This document shows positions 15,424 through 24,139 of a stretch of DNA of 26,408 nucleotides, one piece after another. The notes under the pieces are model-generated. The model saw only the letters and a list, made by a program, of their open reading frames with translations, did not search any database and was not told the origin of the DNA. The first letter of the stretch is position 1; each line of letters begins with the position of its first letter. This DNA is from Candidatus Zipacnadia bacterium. GTDB taxonomy: Bacteria; Armatimonadota; UBA5377; JALGUK01. The stretch covers positions 1 to 26,408 of the forward strand of contig JALGUK010000002.1 in NCBI GenBank assembly GCA_029820875.1, given 5' to 3'. The position numbers were made by a program, and so were the translations under genes.

Positions 15424-15777
15424 TCAATCAGACAGTTCCAGGACCGCCATCGGGGTTGCGTCACCCCGTCGTGGGCCCTTATGAATCACGCGCGTGTAGC
15501 CGCCCGTCCTATCCGAATAGCGCGGTGCAATCTCCGAAAAAAGCCGCTCGACCACGTCAGGTTCCGGCACGAAGCGGAGCACTTGCCGACGCGCGTGCAA
15601 GTCGCCACGTCGGGCAGTCGTAATCAGTTTATCGGCTACTTTGCGCGCTTCCTTCGCCTTCGCGAGCGTCGTCTCGATCTTGTCGTGCTCAAACAACGCG
15701 GTGACGAGGGAACGGAGCAACGCTTTGCGCTGGTCCGCAGCTCGCCCCAATCTCTTTCCTTTCACTCGATGGCGCAT
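15424..15777 (-). CDS. rplQ: 50S ribosomal protein L17
   Basis: L17 lies near the exit tunnel opening of the 50S subunit. The 117 residues begin [20 protein letters not shown] with the family-defining RLGR and HR.AL segment, followed by [20 protein letters not shown] and [15 protein letters not shown]. The protein ends with [30 protein letters not shown], where GGYTR and R.GD.A..A.lEL are invariant in the family. Length is normal. It follows rpoA by 36 bp and precedes truA by only a few bases. Confidence 0.97.
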   Translation of the reverse strand: MRHRVKGKRLGRAADQRKALLRSLVTALFEHDKIETTLAKAKEARKVADKLITTARRGDLHARRQVLRFVPEPDVVERLFSEIAPRYSDRTGGYTRVIHKGPRRGDATPMAVLELSD

Positions 15778-15813
15778 CGCTGGACAACCTTTGCTAACAA
15801 CATGAATTGGAAA

Positions 15814-16842
15814 CTAAAGAGACTCGGCCTCAGATACGGACAAAGTCGGCCCATCGCCCTCGAGCGTATCTTCGACCTCATCGGGCGGCTCCTTGAGCGT
15901 CAGGTCGTATTGTTCCAGCTTCTCGATAACCTCGGCGAGGGAGCGCTTCCCGAAGTTACGGATGTTCATCAGGTCGGCCTCGGTCCGCTCAACAAGCTCA
16001 CCAAGGGTATTGATTCCCTCTTTTTTCAGGCAGTTGTAAGTACGAACGGAGAAGTCAAGGTCTTCAATACGATACTTGAAGATCTCCCGCCGTATCTCCT
16101 GCTCCTCGTCAATTGCCTCTTTCTCCCGCTCTTCGCGCTCTGTAAAGTCGAACAAGACGCTCAGGTACTCACCCAGGAGCTTGGCCGCGACGCTGAGGGC
16201 GTTGTTGGGAGCGATGCTCCCATTGGTGTCAACATCAATCATCAGGCGGTCCAGGTCAGTCCAAGGGCCAACCCGCGTAGGCTCCACGCGGTACGCCACG
16301 CGGCGGACAGGCGTGAAGATAGGGTCAAGCATAATCGTGCCAATAGGATGGGACTCGCTGTCACGTGACTCCAATCTGCGGTAGCCGTGGCCCGCCTCGA
16401 CGGTCATTTCGATATGCAGCGACGCGTTCTTGTTGGCAAGCTCAGCGATGTGGTGCTCTGGATTGACGATAGTAATATCCGGTGGCGCCTGAATGTCCGC
16501 GGCCGTCACTTCCGCCGGGCCGCCCCTCACGTCCAGGAGCATCATGTGCGGCTCCACCTTGTTCCAGTCGTCAACGCCCTCCAACCGGATTGCCAACTCC
16601 TTAAGGTTCAGGACGATTTCGGTCGTGTCTTCAACGACCCCGGGGAGCGTCGAGAACTCGTGCAATGCGCCGTCAATATTGACCGATGTGATGGCCGCTC
16701 CCGGGACGAATGCGAGAAGCACCCGCCGAAGCGCATTGCCGAGGGTATGGCCGAAGCCGCCCTCGAGAGGCCCGATTGCGAACTTGCCATGGGTTTCGGA
16801 CAGTTCAAGCGTGTGCACACGCGGGTTCACATCAATCAGCAT
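15814..16842 (-). CDS. rpoA: DNA-directed RNA polymerase subunit alpha
   Basis: The alpha dimer nucleates RNA polymerase assembly and its C-terminal domain contacts UP elements and activators. The 342-residue protein has the assembly domain (KFAIGPLEGGFGHTLGNALRR, then LPGVVEDTTEIVLNLK) and the mid-region TRVGPWTDLDRLMIDVDTNG. A flexible Glu-rich linker and the C-terminal helix-hairpin-helix domain follow (DLDFSVRTYNCLKKEGINTL, then RTEADLMNIRNFGKRSLAEV). An acidic tail ends the protein. ATG 16842 gives the family start; an upstream in-frame TTG at 16863 is less likely. Order rpsM-rpsK-rpsD-rpoA-rplQ is the standard alpha operon. Confidence 0.97.
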   Translation of the reverse strand: MLIDVNPRVHTLELSETHGKFAIGPLEGGFGHTLGNALRRVLLAFVPGAAITSVNIDGALHEFSTLPGVVEDTTEIVLNLKELAIRLEGVDDWNKVEPHMMLLDVRGGPAEVTAADIQAPPDITIVNPEHHIAELANKNASLHIEMTVEAGHGYRRLESRDSESHPIGTIMLDPIFTPVRRVAYRVEPTRVGPWTDLDRLMIDVDTNGSIAPNNALSVAAKLLGEYLSVLFDFTEREEREKEAIDEEQEIRREIFKYRIEDLDFSVRTYNCLKKEGINTLGELVERTEADLMNIRNFGKRSLAEVIEKLEQYDLTLKEPPDEVEDTLEGDGPTLSVSEAESL

Positions 16843-16908
16843 CAGTCTATCTTCCCTCCCCAAGGCTCACAACGCCGGCTGGACTGAATAGCGCTGAGCA
16901 GTCAGCGC

Positions 16909-17538
16909 TTACCGCGAATAGTATTCGACAATGAGCTGCTCCTCGATCCTGGTGTCGATGTCCTCGCGGTTGGGAACGGCCACGACCCGCGCGGTGAAGT
17001 TCTGCGTATCCACTTCCAACCATTTGGCAGGCGCCGGAGGCGCCGTCGCTGTCGCCTGAAGGATTGGTGTCGCCTGATGGCTCTTAGGCTTGACCTGAAT
17101 GACATCCCCGGGACGGACCTGGTAAGAAGGGATGTCGACGATTCGTCCGTTCAGGAGAAAATGGCGATGCCGTATAAGCTGGCGCGCCTCCGCCCTGGAG
17201 GTCGCGAACCCAGCCCGGTATATCACGTTGTCCAGCCGCATCTCTAATAGCTGCAGCAGGTTCTCCCCTGTGATGCCAGGAGCCCGGCTGGCATTCTTAA
17301 AATACCGCACAAACTGCCTCTCCAGAACGCCGTAGATGCGGCGGGCTTTTTGCTTTTCGCGAAGCTGGATGCCGTAATCTGAAGGTTTACGCCGGCGCAT
17401 TCCCTCCACATGCATGCCTGGCGCATAACCCTTCTTCTCCATGGCGCACTTAGGGCTGTAGCAGCGCTGGCCCTTCAGAAACAGTTTCTGCCCTTCGCGT
17501 CTACAAAGTCTACAAGATGCCTGCGTATAACGGGCCAA
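16909..17538 (-). CDS. rpsD: 30S ribosomal protein S4, zinc-binding (C+) form
   Basis: S4 is a primary 16S rRNA binder that starts 30S assembly and lines the mRNA entry channel. The 209-residue protein opens [16 protein letters not shown] with four Cys at residues 9, 12, 26 and 31, giving the zinc-binding form. It has the S4 RNA-binding domain [20 protein letters not shown], then [20 protein letters not shown], and ends [14 protein letters not shown] 17538 is chosen because the resulting MARY start is the family's. A GTG four codons upstream lies inside the GGAGGTGA ribosome-binding site itself and cannot be the start. A Ala/Pro/Thr-rich insertion near residue 165 is longer than in E. coli. 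Confidence 0.96.
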   Translation of the reverse strand: MARYTQASCRLCRREGQKLFLKGQRCYSPKCAMEKKGYAPGMHVEGMRRRKPSDYGIQLREKQKARRIYGVLERQFVRYFKNASRAPGITGENLLQLLEMRLDNVIYRAGFATSRAEARQLIRHRHFLLNGRIVDIPSYQVRPGDVIQVKPKSHQATPILQATATAPPAPAKWLEVDTQNFTARVVAVPNREDIDTRIEEQLIVEYYSR

Positions 17539-17594
17539 ATCTCCCGTCACCTCCGGAGATGATACGACCTAAACGAAAGAACAATGACCGACGA

Positions 17595-17987
17595 CTACAC
17601 CCGGCGCCGCTTTTTGGGGCGACAACCGTTATGGGGAATGCTGGTTACGTCACTTATAGCACCGATCTCCAGTCCAGCGGTCTGCAGCGACCGGATAGCG
17701 GTTTCACGACCGGAGCCGGGCCCCTTAACCTCGACGTCCACCTTCTTGAGTCCATATTCCATGGCTTTACGGGCACAGGTTTCCGCAGCGATCTGCGCGG
17801 CGAAGGGCGTGCTCTTTTTAGTACCCTTGAAACCGACTGTGCCAGCGCTTGCCCAGGCGATGACGTTACCGTCCTTATCCGAGATCGAGATAATCGTGTT
17901 ATTGAAGGTGGACTTGATGTGTGCGACACCCTCAACCACGGTCCGCTTCTCTCGGCGCCGAGGCTTTCGACTCGATGCATGTGCCAT
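17595..17987 (-). CDS. rpsK: 30S ribosomal protein S11
   Basis: S11 lies in the 30S platform near the mRNA exit and the anti-Shine-Dalgarno region. The 130-residue protein has a basic N terminus, [20 protein letters not shown], the [19 protein letters not shown] block, [18 protein letters not shown] and the invariant end [18 protein letters not shown]. Length and motifs are standard. It follows rpsM by 37 bp and precedes rpsD by 56 bp, as expected for the alpha operon. Confidence 0.98.
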   Translation of the reverse strand: MAHASSRKPRRREKRTVVEGVAHIKSTFNNTIISISDKDGNVIAWASAGTVGFKGTKKSTPFAAQIAAETCARKAMEYGLKKVDVEVKGPGSGRETAIRSLQTAGLEIGAISDVTSIPHNGCRPKKRRRV

Positions 17988-18024
17988 TTATATCCTCCCG
18001 ACGCGGTAAGTTTAGCCGCGCGAA

Positions 18025-18405
18025 TCAGTGCTTGGGCGCCCTGCGCTTTCCGCTGACAACTCTTTTCGGGCCTTTGCGGGTGCGTGCATTGGTCCGCGTG
18101 CGCTGGCCCCGCACGGGAAGCCCACGGCGATGTCGCAGTCCCCGATAGCAGCCGATGGATGTCAAGTGCTGGATGTTGCTTTGAATCTCCCGCCGCTTGT
18201 CACCTTCAACCGTGTACTCGCGCTCGAGGACCTCCCGCAGCCTCCCCAACTCTTCTTCAGTGAGGTCGCGGACCTTAGTATTCGGATCTACTTGCGTGCG
18301 CGCCAGAATCTGGCGGGACAGTGAGCGTCCGATCCCATAAATGTAAGTGAGGGCGATCTCGATATGCTTGTCGCGCGGCAGATCGACCCCTGCGATTCTC
18401 GCCAT
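18025..18405 (-). CDS. rpsM: 30S ribosomal protein S13
   Basis: S13 forms 30S-head bridges to the 50S subunit and touches P-site tRNA with its C-terminal tail. The 126-residue protein has [49 protein letters not shown] and [20 protein letters not shown] followed by [14 protein letters not shown] 18405 with AGGAG 7 nt upstream is preferred over the preceding GTG at 18408. It is preceded by rpmJ and followed by rpsK, the usual order. Confidence 0.98.
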   Translation of the reverse strand: MARIAGVDLPRDKHIEIALTYIYGIGRSLSRQILARTQVDPNTKVRDLTEEELGRLREVLEREYTVEGDKRREIQSNIQHLTSIGCYRGLRHRRGLPVRGQRTRTNARTRKGPKRVVSGKRRAPKH

Positions 18406-18429
18406 CACGCTTCTCCTTTACCGGTTGTC

Positions 18430-18546
18430 TCAGCCCTGCCGCTGCTTGTGCTTAGGGAACTTCGTGCAAATAACACGCACAACGCCGCGGCGGCGGATAA
18501 TCTTGCAATGGTCACACATCTTTTTTACGGAAGCTCGCACTTTCAT
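18430..18546 (-). CDS. rpmJ: 50S ribosomal protein L36
   Basis: This 38-residue gene reads [20 protein letters not shown] and then [18 protein letters not shown]. Zinc ligands C11, C14, C27 and H33 are all present, so it is the zinc-binding (C+) form. L36 packs against 23S rRNA at the base of the L7/L12 stalk region. It starts with ATG 18546 and a weak upstream GAGG about 10 nt away, and ends 25 bp before rpsM. The infA-rpmJ-rpsM order is the common one. The 120-bp gap before it (18547-18666) holds no recognisable gene. Confidence 0.97.
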   Translation of the reverse strand: MKVRASVKKMCDHCKIIRRRGVVRVICTKFPKHKQRQG

Positions 18547-18666
18547 TGCTGCAACCTCACTCTCAAGCACTCATTCTGTGCGCCCGACACAGAGTTCACC
18601 CGGCGAACACGCAACCGCGACCCTATCGCCGCAGCGGTTCTGCCCGGGCCAAGGCGGCGGGCGCGT

Positions 18667-18900
18667 CTACCGATGGAGCCAAACGATCCGACCGCGGAGC
18701 ACGTTCGAACCGGTGTCCCGGTACGGCGTCAACTCCAACGTGACCTGGTCGCCAGGCATTATGCGAATGAACCGCATCCGGATTTTGCCAGAGACATGCG
18801 CCAGTACCTCCTGCCCATCATCCAACTCCACACGGAACATGGCATTAGGCAGCTTTTCTTTGACTGTGCCCTGGCATCTGATGGACTTCTGCTCGGCCAC
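18667..18900 (-). CDS. infA: Translation initiation factor IF-1
   Basis: IF-1 binds the 30S A site and helps IF-2 and IF-3 select the initiator tRNA. The 77-residue OB-fold protein has [41 protein letters not shown] and [20 protein letters not shown], then RGRIVWLHR. Length and motifs are standard; the IMPGDQV segment differs slightly from the more usual ILPGDKV. The start is GTG 18900 with GAGGT about 10 nt upstream. It lies between map and rpmJ. Confidence 0.96.
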   Translation of the reverse strand: MAEQKSIRCQGTVKEKLPNAMFRVELDDGQEVLAHVSGKIRMRFIRIMPGDQVTLELTPYRDTGSNVLRGRIVWLHR

Positions 18901-18964
18901 GAACCAATTACCTCTTTTCGGTCTGCTTCGGTCCGCTTCCTGTCCTTGGACTGAACGCGTTTTT

Positions 18965-19720
18965 CTACGGGAGTCGAGTCAGTATCTCCGCACCGTCTTC
19001 CCTGATGACCACCGTGTGCTCAAAGTGAGCGGAGGGCTTGCCGTCGGCGGTGCGGATGGTCCATCCATCCGTTCCCACAAACACCTCGTAATTACCGGCG
19101 TTCACCATCGGCTCTATAGCGATTGTCATACCCGCCTGCAACCTAAGCCTTGGGGCTCCGTTCACATAATTCGGAACCTGCGGCTCCTCCCAGACCTCCC
19201 TGCCGATACCATGCCCCACGAGGGCTCGCACGACGGAAAATCCGGCTGCCTCAACATGCTCCTGGACTGCGCGGGCGATGTCCCGCAGTCTATTGCCCGC
19301 CACCGCCTGTGTAATCCCGAGCTGCAACGCCTCCTGCGTCACTTGCATCAGCCGCGCCTTCTCCTCGGAAATCGCCCCGATGGCCACAGTCCGGGCGCCA
19401 TCACCGTGAAACCCATCCAGCTTGGCCCCGACATCAATCCCTACGATGTCCCCTTCACGCAAGCGGGTATCGTCGGGAATCCCATGCACGACGACATCAT
19501 TGATCGAGGCGCAGATGGTCGCGGGGTAGCCGCGGTACCCGAGAAACGACGGGGTCGCGCCGTGCGACCGAATGATGTCATACGCAAGGCGGTCAAGTTG
19601 CTTGGTTGTCACGCCGGCCTGCGCCTCTTGTGCAAGTGTCTCGAGCACTTCGGCGACCACTGCACCGGCGCGGCGCATGGCCTCTATTTCATCTTTGGAC
19701 TTCAGTACAATTTCCTTCAT
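18965..19720 (-). CDS. map: Type I methionine aminopeptidase
   Basis: Map removes the initiator Met from nascent proteins using two metal ions. The protein (251 residues from this start) shows the pita-bread fold ligands: D96 in [17 protein letters not shown]107, H170 in [20 protein letters not shown]203 in AIEPMV and E234 in HFEHTVVI, plus substrate-contacting H79 in VVHGIPD. It lacks the N-terminal extensions of other types. ATG 19720 has GAGG 9 nt upstream; ATG 19738, overlapping the adk stop as TGATG, is an alternative. The secY-adk-map-infA order is the usual Gram-positive-like arrangement. Confidence 0.96.
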   Translation of the reverse strand: MKEIVLKSKDEIEAMRRAGAVVAEVLETLAQEAQAGVTTKQLDRLAYDIIRSHGATPSFLGYRGYPATICASINDVVVHGIPDDTRLREGDIVGIDVGAKLDGFHGDGARTVAIGAISEEKARLMQVTQEALQLGITQAVAGNRLRDIARAVQEHVEAAGFSVVRALVGHGIGREVWEEPQVPNYVNGAPRLRLQAGMTIAIEPMVNAGNYEVFVGTDGWTIRTADGKPSAHFEHTVVIREDGAEILTRLP

Positions 19721-19737
19721 CGGCAGACGCCTCGTCA

Positions 19738-20394
19738 TCACGCACTTGCGGCGGACCTCACCAGAGCCAGGAGCCGCTCGAACACCTCGTCGGCCGTCCC
19801 TACACCGTCAATCTCCTGAAGAAGCCCGCGCTCGCGGTAAAAATCCTTGAGGGGTTCCGTTTGCGCTTTGTACACGCGCAGGCGCTCGCGAATCGGACCC
19901 GGCTGGTCGTCAGGTCGCTGAACAAGTCTGCCGCCACAGCGCTCGCACCGGGCTGTCTCCGGAGCACTCATGCGGCTGACATGGTACAGCGCCCCACAAT
20001 CCTCGCAAACACGCCTTCCGGACAATCGCTCCACGAGAACATCATCGGCGACACCGATTGCCACCACGGTCAGTTCAACGCCCAACTGTTGCGAAACGGT
20101 CTCAAAGGCCTCGGCCTGTGCAACCGTGCGCGGGAACCCGTCGAGAATGAATCCTCCACGCGCATCAGGCTCCGCCAATCGCTCACGAACCATATCAATT
20201 ATCAGGTCATCCGGGACCAGTTGCCCCGAGTCCATGTATTCCTGCGCCTTGCGTCCCAGCTCGGTTTGCCGCCGAACAGCCTCGCGCAGAATATCGCCTG
20301 TGCTGATATGTGGAACATCCAGAATTTCCTTCAAACGCTCGGCCTGCGTGCCTTTTCCCGCACCAGGTGGACCGAGCAATATCAATCCAATCAA
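19738..20394 (-). CDS. adk: Adenylate kinase, zinc-LID form
   Basis: Adk balances ATP, ADP and AMP. The 218-residue long-form enzyme has the P-loop GPPGAGKGTQ (residues 8-17), the AMP-binding block HISTGDILREAVR, GFILDGFPRT and a LID domain with a Cys4 zinc site (C130, C133, C150, C153 in VCEDCG and CERCGG). TTG 20394 is preferred because AGGAAAG lies 6 nt upstream and it gives a family-like start (MIGLILLGPPGAGKG). An upstream GTG at 20421, 7 nt after the secY stop, lacks a site of its own. The zinc LID is common outside enteric bacteria. Confidence 0.95.
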   Translation of the reverse strand: MIGLILLGPPGAGKGTQAERLKEILDVPHISTGDILREAVRRQTELGRKAQEYMDSGQLVPDDLIIDMVRERLAEPDARGGFILDGFPRTVAQAEAFETVSQQLGVELTVVAIGVADDVLVERLSGRRVCEDCGALYHVSRMSAPETARCERCGGRLVQRPDDQPGPIRERLRVYKAQTEPLKDFYRERGLLQEIDGVGTADEVFERLLALVRSAASA

Positions 20395-20428
20395 TAGTAT
20401 CTTTCCTCTCCGCCGCTTCACGCCGGCG

Positions 20429-21757
20429 TCACTTCATGAACCCTTCGTAGTGGCGCATCAACAGGTGTGCTTCAAGCTGCTGCATAGTATCAAGCGCCAC
20501 CCCAACAACAATCAGCAATGACGTGCCGCCAACGAGGGTGAACGTATGCACACCGGTGATATCGTTCACGTGGTACTGCATGACGGCGATAACGCCCAGG
20601 AAGATAGCGCCTGCCATCGTCACACGGGTCAACACACGGTCCAGATACTCGCGCGTGGGCTTCCCTGGCCGGATGCCCGGGATGAACCCGCCGTTCTTTT
20701 TCATGTCGTCGGCGATTTTGACCGGATCGAACGTCACGGCGGTGTAGAAATACGTAAAGACGACTACAAGTAAGAAATACAAAAGGGTCGACCAGATACT
20801 TCCTCCAGGGGCCGAGGCCGAGACCAAACTTTGAATCTGCGCATAGACGTCATTAGGGTCCCAGTGCCCTATTCCCGCTATCCAATTGACGAAGCGATCG
20901 GCAAGAAAGAACTGCGAGATGGTCGCCGGGAACATCGCAACGGAAATCGCGAAAATAATCGGGATGACACCCGCCTGGTTGACTTTCAACGGCAGATAGC
21001 TCGATACGCTGCGCGTCATGCGATTCATCCCGACGACCCGGCTGGCGTACTGGACCGGGATTTTCCGCTGCGCCTGCTGCACATAGACGATGAATGCGAC
21101 GGTGCCGAAGAAGATCAGCCCCAGAAGCCCCACGTTCAGGAGCCCGATGACACCCTTGGACCACAGTAGAATCGTCCTGCCCAGATCGCTCGGAAGGCTG
21201 GTCATAATTCCCACGAAAATCACGAGGCTTACGCCGTTGCCGATGCCCTTGTCGGTGATTTCATCGGCCAGCCACATCAAAAACGCGGTGCCCGCGGTCA
21301 TGGTCAGCACGACCATCACCGTGTGGGGCAGGTCTGCTTCGAATGCCCCCAGGCTGCGGAAAAGCGTCGTCATGCCAGCGCCTTGGAGGGCCGCCAACCC
21401 CATCGTCACGTAGCGGGTCCACTGGGAGATCTTCTTGCGCCCCCACTCTCCCTCCTTGCTAAGCTCTTCCAGACTCGGGACTGCAATCGTGAGGAGCTGG
21501 AAAATAATGGATGCGTTGATGTAAGGCATGATTCCGAGTGCAAAGATGGAAAAGCGTCTCAGAGAGCCGCCGGCAAACGCGTCCCACAGGCCCAGCAGGC
21601 CTCCGCCGCCCTTGAAGATTCTGTCCATCGCCTCTCGGTCGATGCCGGGAAGGGGCACAAATGCGCCAAGGGTATAGACCGCGAACATCGCGAAAACGAA
21701 CAGAATTCGTTTCCGCACGTCCGGGAGCTTGAACGCTGCTACCAGTGACGCAAGCAC
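20429..21757 (-). CDS. secY: Protein translocase subunit SecY
   Basis: SecY forms the protein-conducting channel of the inner membrane with SecE and SecG. The 442-residue protein has ten predicted hydrophobic segments. It carries the family blocks FVPLPGIDREA, FSIFALGIMPYINASIIFQL, GNGVSLVIFVGI, YLPLKVNQAGVIPIIFA, FDPVKIADDMKKNGGFIPGI and RPGKPTREYLDRVLTRVT, with the functional Arg in the last cytosolic loop. GTG 21757 begins 2 nt after the rplO stop, so translation is probably coupled. GAGGTGG lies about 10 nt upstream. The plug region follows the first transmembrane helix. Confidence 0.97.
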   Translation of the reverse strand: MLASLVAAFKLPDVRKRILFVFAMFAVYTLGAFVPLPGIDREAMDRIFKGGGGLLGLWDAFAGGSLRRFSIFALGIMPYINASIIFQLLTIAVPSLEELSKEGEWGRKKISQWTRYVTMGLAALQGAGMTTLFRSLGAFEADLPHTVMVVLTMTAGTAFLMWLADEITDKGIGNGVSLVIFVGIMTSLPSDLGRTILLWSKGVIGLLNVGLLGLIFFGTVAFIVYVQQAQRKIPVQYASRVVGMNRMTRSVSSYLPLKVNQAGVIPIIFAISVAMFPATISQFFLADRFVNWIAGIGHWDPNDVYAQIQSLVSASAPGGSIWSTLLYFLLVVVFTYFYTAVTFDPVKIADDMKKNGGFIPGIRPGKPTREYLDRVLTRVTMAGAIFLGVIAVMQYHVNDITGVHTFTLVGGTSLLIVVGVALDTMQQLEAHLLMRHYEGFMK

Positions 21758-21759
21758 CC

Positions 21760-22215
21760 TTATACCACCTCTACTGTTCCGCCGGCTGCCTCGATCTTGG
21801 CTCTTGCCGAGGCGCTGAAGCTATGGGCGGCAATGATAAGCCGCTTGGTCAGATCTCCTTTGCCAAGCACCTTCACACCATCGCGGATGTCCTTGACAAG
21901 CCCTCGTTCCAACAGGAGCTCCGGCGTAATCTTGGCACCATCATCCCACTCCTCGAGCTGGCCGACGTTTACGATCGCCATCCTCTTGCGGAAGATGCCT
22001 ATGTTCATTGCCTTGTTGCTCTGGCCCCGCAACTTTGGGACCCGCTTGTAGACCGGGTTCTGACCGCCTTCGAATCCGCGCTTGGTCGGGCCTCGAGCCT
22101 TCTGGCCTTTCTGTCCGCGGCCGCAGGTCTTGCCCTGGCCCGCAGCATGCCCTCGTCCGACGCGCTTGCGGCGCTTGACAGCACCCGGATCGGGCTGGAG
22201 TTCATGAAGCCTCAT
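21760..22215 (-). CDS. rplO: 50S ribosomal protein L15
   Basis: L15 is a late-assembly 50S protein with a long basic extension into rRNA. The 151-residue protein starts MRLHELQPDPGAVKRRKRVG, followed by the Gly/Arg-rich GRGHAAGQGKTCGRGQKGQK, RGFEGGQNPVYKRVPKLRG and a globular domain ending VKVLGKGDLTKRLIIAAHSF, SASARAKIEAAGGTVEVV. ATG 22215 with GAGGTG about 10 nt upstream gives the family start. It lies between rpmD and secY in the normal spc order. Confidence 0.97.
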   Translation of the reverse strand: MRLHELQPDPGAVKRRKRVGRGHAAGQGKTCGRGQKGQKARGPTKRGFEGGQNPVYKRVPKLRGQSNKAMNIGIFRKRMAIVNVGQLEEWDDGAKITPELLLERGLVKDIRDGVKVLGKGDLTKRLIIAAHSFSASARAKIEAAGGTVEVV

Positions 22216-22255
22216 GATAATGGACACCTCTGCTTGACATCCACGCAAGAGCGAC

Positions 22256-22459
22256 TCATGAATCGCTCCCGTCGTGGGGTAACACTTCGACTAAGTGCAG
22301 CACGCGGTTGATCATGCCACGGATTTCAGGGCGGTCAGCCTTGGCGACCGTCTGATTGATTCTACGAAGCCCGAGAGCGCGGAGCGTGGCCTTCTGTCGC
22401 TTAGACGCACCGATAGGGCTTTTCGCAAGCCTGATAGTCACCTGCTTGTCTGCTGTCAC
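22256..22459 (-). CDS. rpmD: 50S ribosomal protein L30
   Basis: L30 is a small 50S protein found in most bacteria but lost in some. The 67 residues contain [40 protein letters not shown] and [13 protein letters not shown], covering the whole family domain, plus a short acidic tail. The start is GTG 22459 with GAGGTG 6 nt upstream. Downstream is rplO. Upstream is rplR only 47 bp away; the rpsE gene normally found between them is absent. Confidence 0.96.
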   Translation of the reverse strand: MTADKQVTIRLAKSPIGASKRQKATLRALGLRRINQTVAKADRPEIRGMINRVLHLVEVLPHDGSDS

Positions 22460-22506
22460 TTGTTACACCTCATCTGCCACACAATTACAGCATCCATGCC
22501 GCGCGC

Positions 22507-22884
22507 TCAGAAGCGCAAGCCAGCCGCACGCGCCGCATCTGCGATAGTCTTGACGCGGCCGTGATACTGATAGCCGCTCCGGTCGAAAACGACGGTGTCA
22601 ATGTCCTTGTCGAGCGCCTTTTGTGCAATGAGTTGCCCAACTGCCTCGGCGGCCTCAGTGTTACTGGTGGATTTCAGTTTTCCCCTCAGTTCGGGGGCAA
22701 GTGTGGACGCGGCGGCCACCGTCACGCCGCTGGTATCGTCTATAATCTGAGCGTAAAGGTGGCGCAGACTCTTGTAAACGCACAAACGTGGACGCTCCGG
22801 CGTCCCGAAAACCTTCTTGCGCACACGGCGATGACGGCGAGCTCGCTGCGCTGCTCGATCAACTTCCATGCCCAATTCAAACAC
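22507..22884 (-). CDS. rplR: 50S ribosomal protein L18
   Basis: L18 binds 5S rRNA together with L5 and helps mount it on the 50S central protuberance. The 125-residue protein has the basic arm [39 protein letters not shown], a mid-domain [20 protein letters not shown] and the invariant end [30 protein letters not shown] 22884 is reported; ATG 22869 (MEVDRAAQ) matches the family start better but has no good ribosome-binding site. It follows rplF by 9 bp. Confidence 0.96.
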   Translation of the reverse strand: MFELGMEVDRAAQRARRHRRVRKKVFGTPERPRLCVYKSLRHLYAQIIDDTSGVTVAAASTLAPELRGKLKSTSNTEAAEAVGQLIAQKALDKDIDTVVFDRSGYQYHGRVKTIADAARAAGLRF

Positions 22885-22893
22885 ACTCCGTCT

Positions 22894-23460
22894 CTAAGCT
22901 CCGACGCCGCCGATCCGGCCCGCCTTACCGGCCTTGCGTCGTACGTACTCGCCCTCGTAACGAATGCCCTTTCCCTTGAACGGCTCGACCTTCTTCAGGC
23001 TTCGAATCTCGGCAGCGGTCTGCCCGACTCGTTCCTTGTCCATGCCTCGGACGACGATTCGTTGCCGATCTGCACCAAGGGATTCAGCTTGAATCTCGAT
23101 TCCCTCCGGCGGGTCATAGCGGACCGGATGCGAAAAGCCGAGGGAAAGGTTCAGGCCGCCGCCTTGCGCCTCAGCCCTATACCCGATGCCGTGAAGAATC
23201 AACACTTTTTCAAAGCCCCGCGTGACTCCCTCAACCATATTGGCGATTAGCGTGCGGGACAGGCCGTGCAGCGACTTGTACAGCTTGCTGTCATTGGGCC
23301 TGCTGACCTGTATCGTGTCGTCGTTTATCTCGATGGTCATGGAGGGGTGCAGCGTACGGCTAAGCTCCCCCTTGGGGCCTTTAATCGTGACAGTCTGGCC
23401 TGTGACCTTTGCTTGCACGCCCTCTGGGATCTTTACAGGCTTTTGTCCGATTCGTGACAT
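22894..23460 (-). CDS. rplF: 50S ribosomal protein L6
   Basis: L6 lies near the sarcin-ricin loop and the factor-binding site. The 188-residue protein opens MSRIGQKPVKIPEGVQAKVT, with two repeated beta domains: VTIKGPKGELSRTLHPSMTI in the first and GIGYRAEAQGGGLNLSLGFS in the second. It ends with the family's PFKGKGIRYEGEYVRRKAGK. ATG 23460 has GGAG 7 nt upstream; an earlier in-frame start would add only six residues. A short Arg/Gly-rich tail follows the domain. Gene order is normal. Confidence 0.98.
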   Translation of the reverse strand: MSRIGQKPVKIPEGVQAKVTGQTVTIKGPKGELSRTLHPSMTIEINDDTIQVSRPNDSKLYKSLHGLSRTLIANMVEGVTRGFEKVLILHGIGYRAEAQGGGLNLSLGFSHPVRYDPPEGIEIQAESLGADRQRIVVRGMDKERVGQTAAEIRSLKKVEPFKGKGIRYEGEYVRRKAGKAGRIGGVGA

Positions 23461-23496
23461 CTTTGGCTCCTCCAGCAACGGATACTGCAGCGGCGC

Positions 23497-23886
23497 TTAC
23501 CAGACATAACAGAGAACTTCTCCGCCGATTCCCTGCTTGGCGGCTTCATGGGCGGTTATCACACCCCGAGAGGTGGACAGGATGGCTATACCCAGCCCCC
23601 CTAGGACCTTCGGCAGCTCATCCTTGCTTGCATACACGCGCCGCCCGGGCTTGCTGACGCGCTTAAGCTGGGTAATCACGCGCTCCTTCTGTTTACCGTA
23701 CTTAAGGCGCAGCCGCAGTACCCGGCCCTTTTCAGTGAGCTGAAAGCCGCGGATAAAGCCCTCGCTGTGCAATATACGGGCTAACGCGAGCTTCAGCTTC
23801 GAGGCAGGGACCTCCACATTGGTATGGTATGCCTGATTGGCGTTGCGAATGCGTGTAAGCATATCAGCTATTGGATCGGTCATCAT
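23497..23886 (-). CDS. rpsH: 30S ribosomal protein S8
   Basis: S8 binds helix 21 of 16S rRNA and in E. coli represses the spc operon by binding its mRNA. The 129-residue protein begins [20 protein letters not shown], with [20 protein letters not shown] in the first domain. The second domain has [24 protein letters not shown] sequence (here [20 protein letters not shown]) and the Cys-containing end EVLCYVW, all typical. ATG 23886 is chosen with GGGGGT upstream; ATG 23883 is equally possible. The frame is open upstream without family similarity. Confidence 0.97.
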   Translation of the reverse strand: MMTDPIADMLTRIRNANQAYHTNVEVPASKLKLALARILHSEGFIRGFQLTEKGRVLRLRLKYGKQKERVITQLKRVSKPGRRVYASKDELPKVLGGLGIAILSTSRGVITAHEAAKQGIGGEVLCYVW

Positions 23887-23943
23887 GGCCACGTACCCCC
23901 AAGGCACGCCCGGCATCGTCAGATTACCCGGGCTGCTTCCACT

Positions 23944-24129
23944 TTACCAACTTGACTTGCGGATGCCCGGAATCTGGCCCCGCAAGGCGTGCTCGCGGAA
24001 GCAGATTCGGCACATGCCGAACTTGCGCATGTATCCGCGCGACCGGCCGCAGAGCTGGCAGCGGTTGTACTTGCGCACCTTAAACTTCGGTTCACGCTTA
24101 CTCTTTTCAATCAAAGCCGTCTTCGCCAT
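23944..24129 (-). CDS. rpsZ: 30S ribosomal protein S14, zinc-binding type Z
   Basis: This 61-residue short S14 is the zinc-binding form, with C24, C27, C40 and C43 in [22 protein letters not shown] and the end [14 protein letters not shown]14 sits in the 30S head and is added late in assembly. ATG 24129 has GAGGAG 6 nt upstream. Several bacteria switch between zinc and non-zinc S14 under zinc limitation; no second copy is visible here. Position between rplE and rpsH is standard. Confidence 0.97.
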   Translation of the reverse strand: MAKTALIEKSKREPKFKVRKYNRCQLCGRSRGYMRKFGMCRICFREHALRGQIPGIRKSSW

Positions 24130-24139
24130 GCCGTACTCC

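Noticed and set aside
18347..19819. A 490-codon plus-strand open frame opposite the start of rpsM, rpmJ, infA, map and the end of adk
   Set aside because: The opposite strand carries well-recognised conserved genes over the whole span; the plus-strand translation is Arg/Ser/Pro-rich with no domain and is an antisense shadow common in GC-rich DNA.
22460..22506. Possible remnant of rpsE in the rplR-rpmD gap
   Set aside because: The gap has short readable stretches but no S5-like motif in any frame; it is just a spacer with the rpmD ribosome-binding site.
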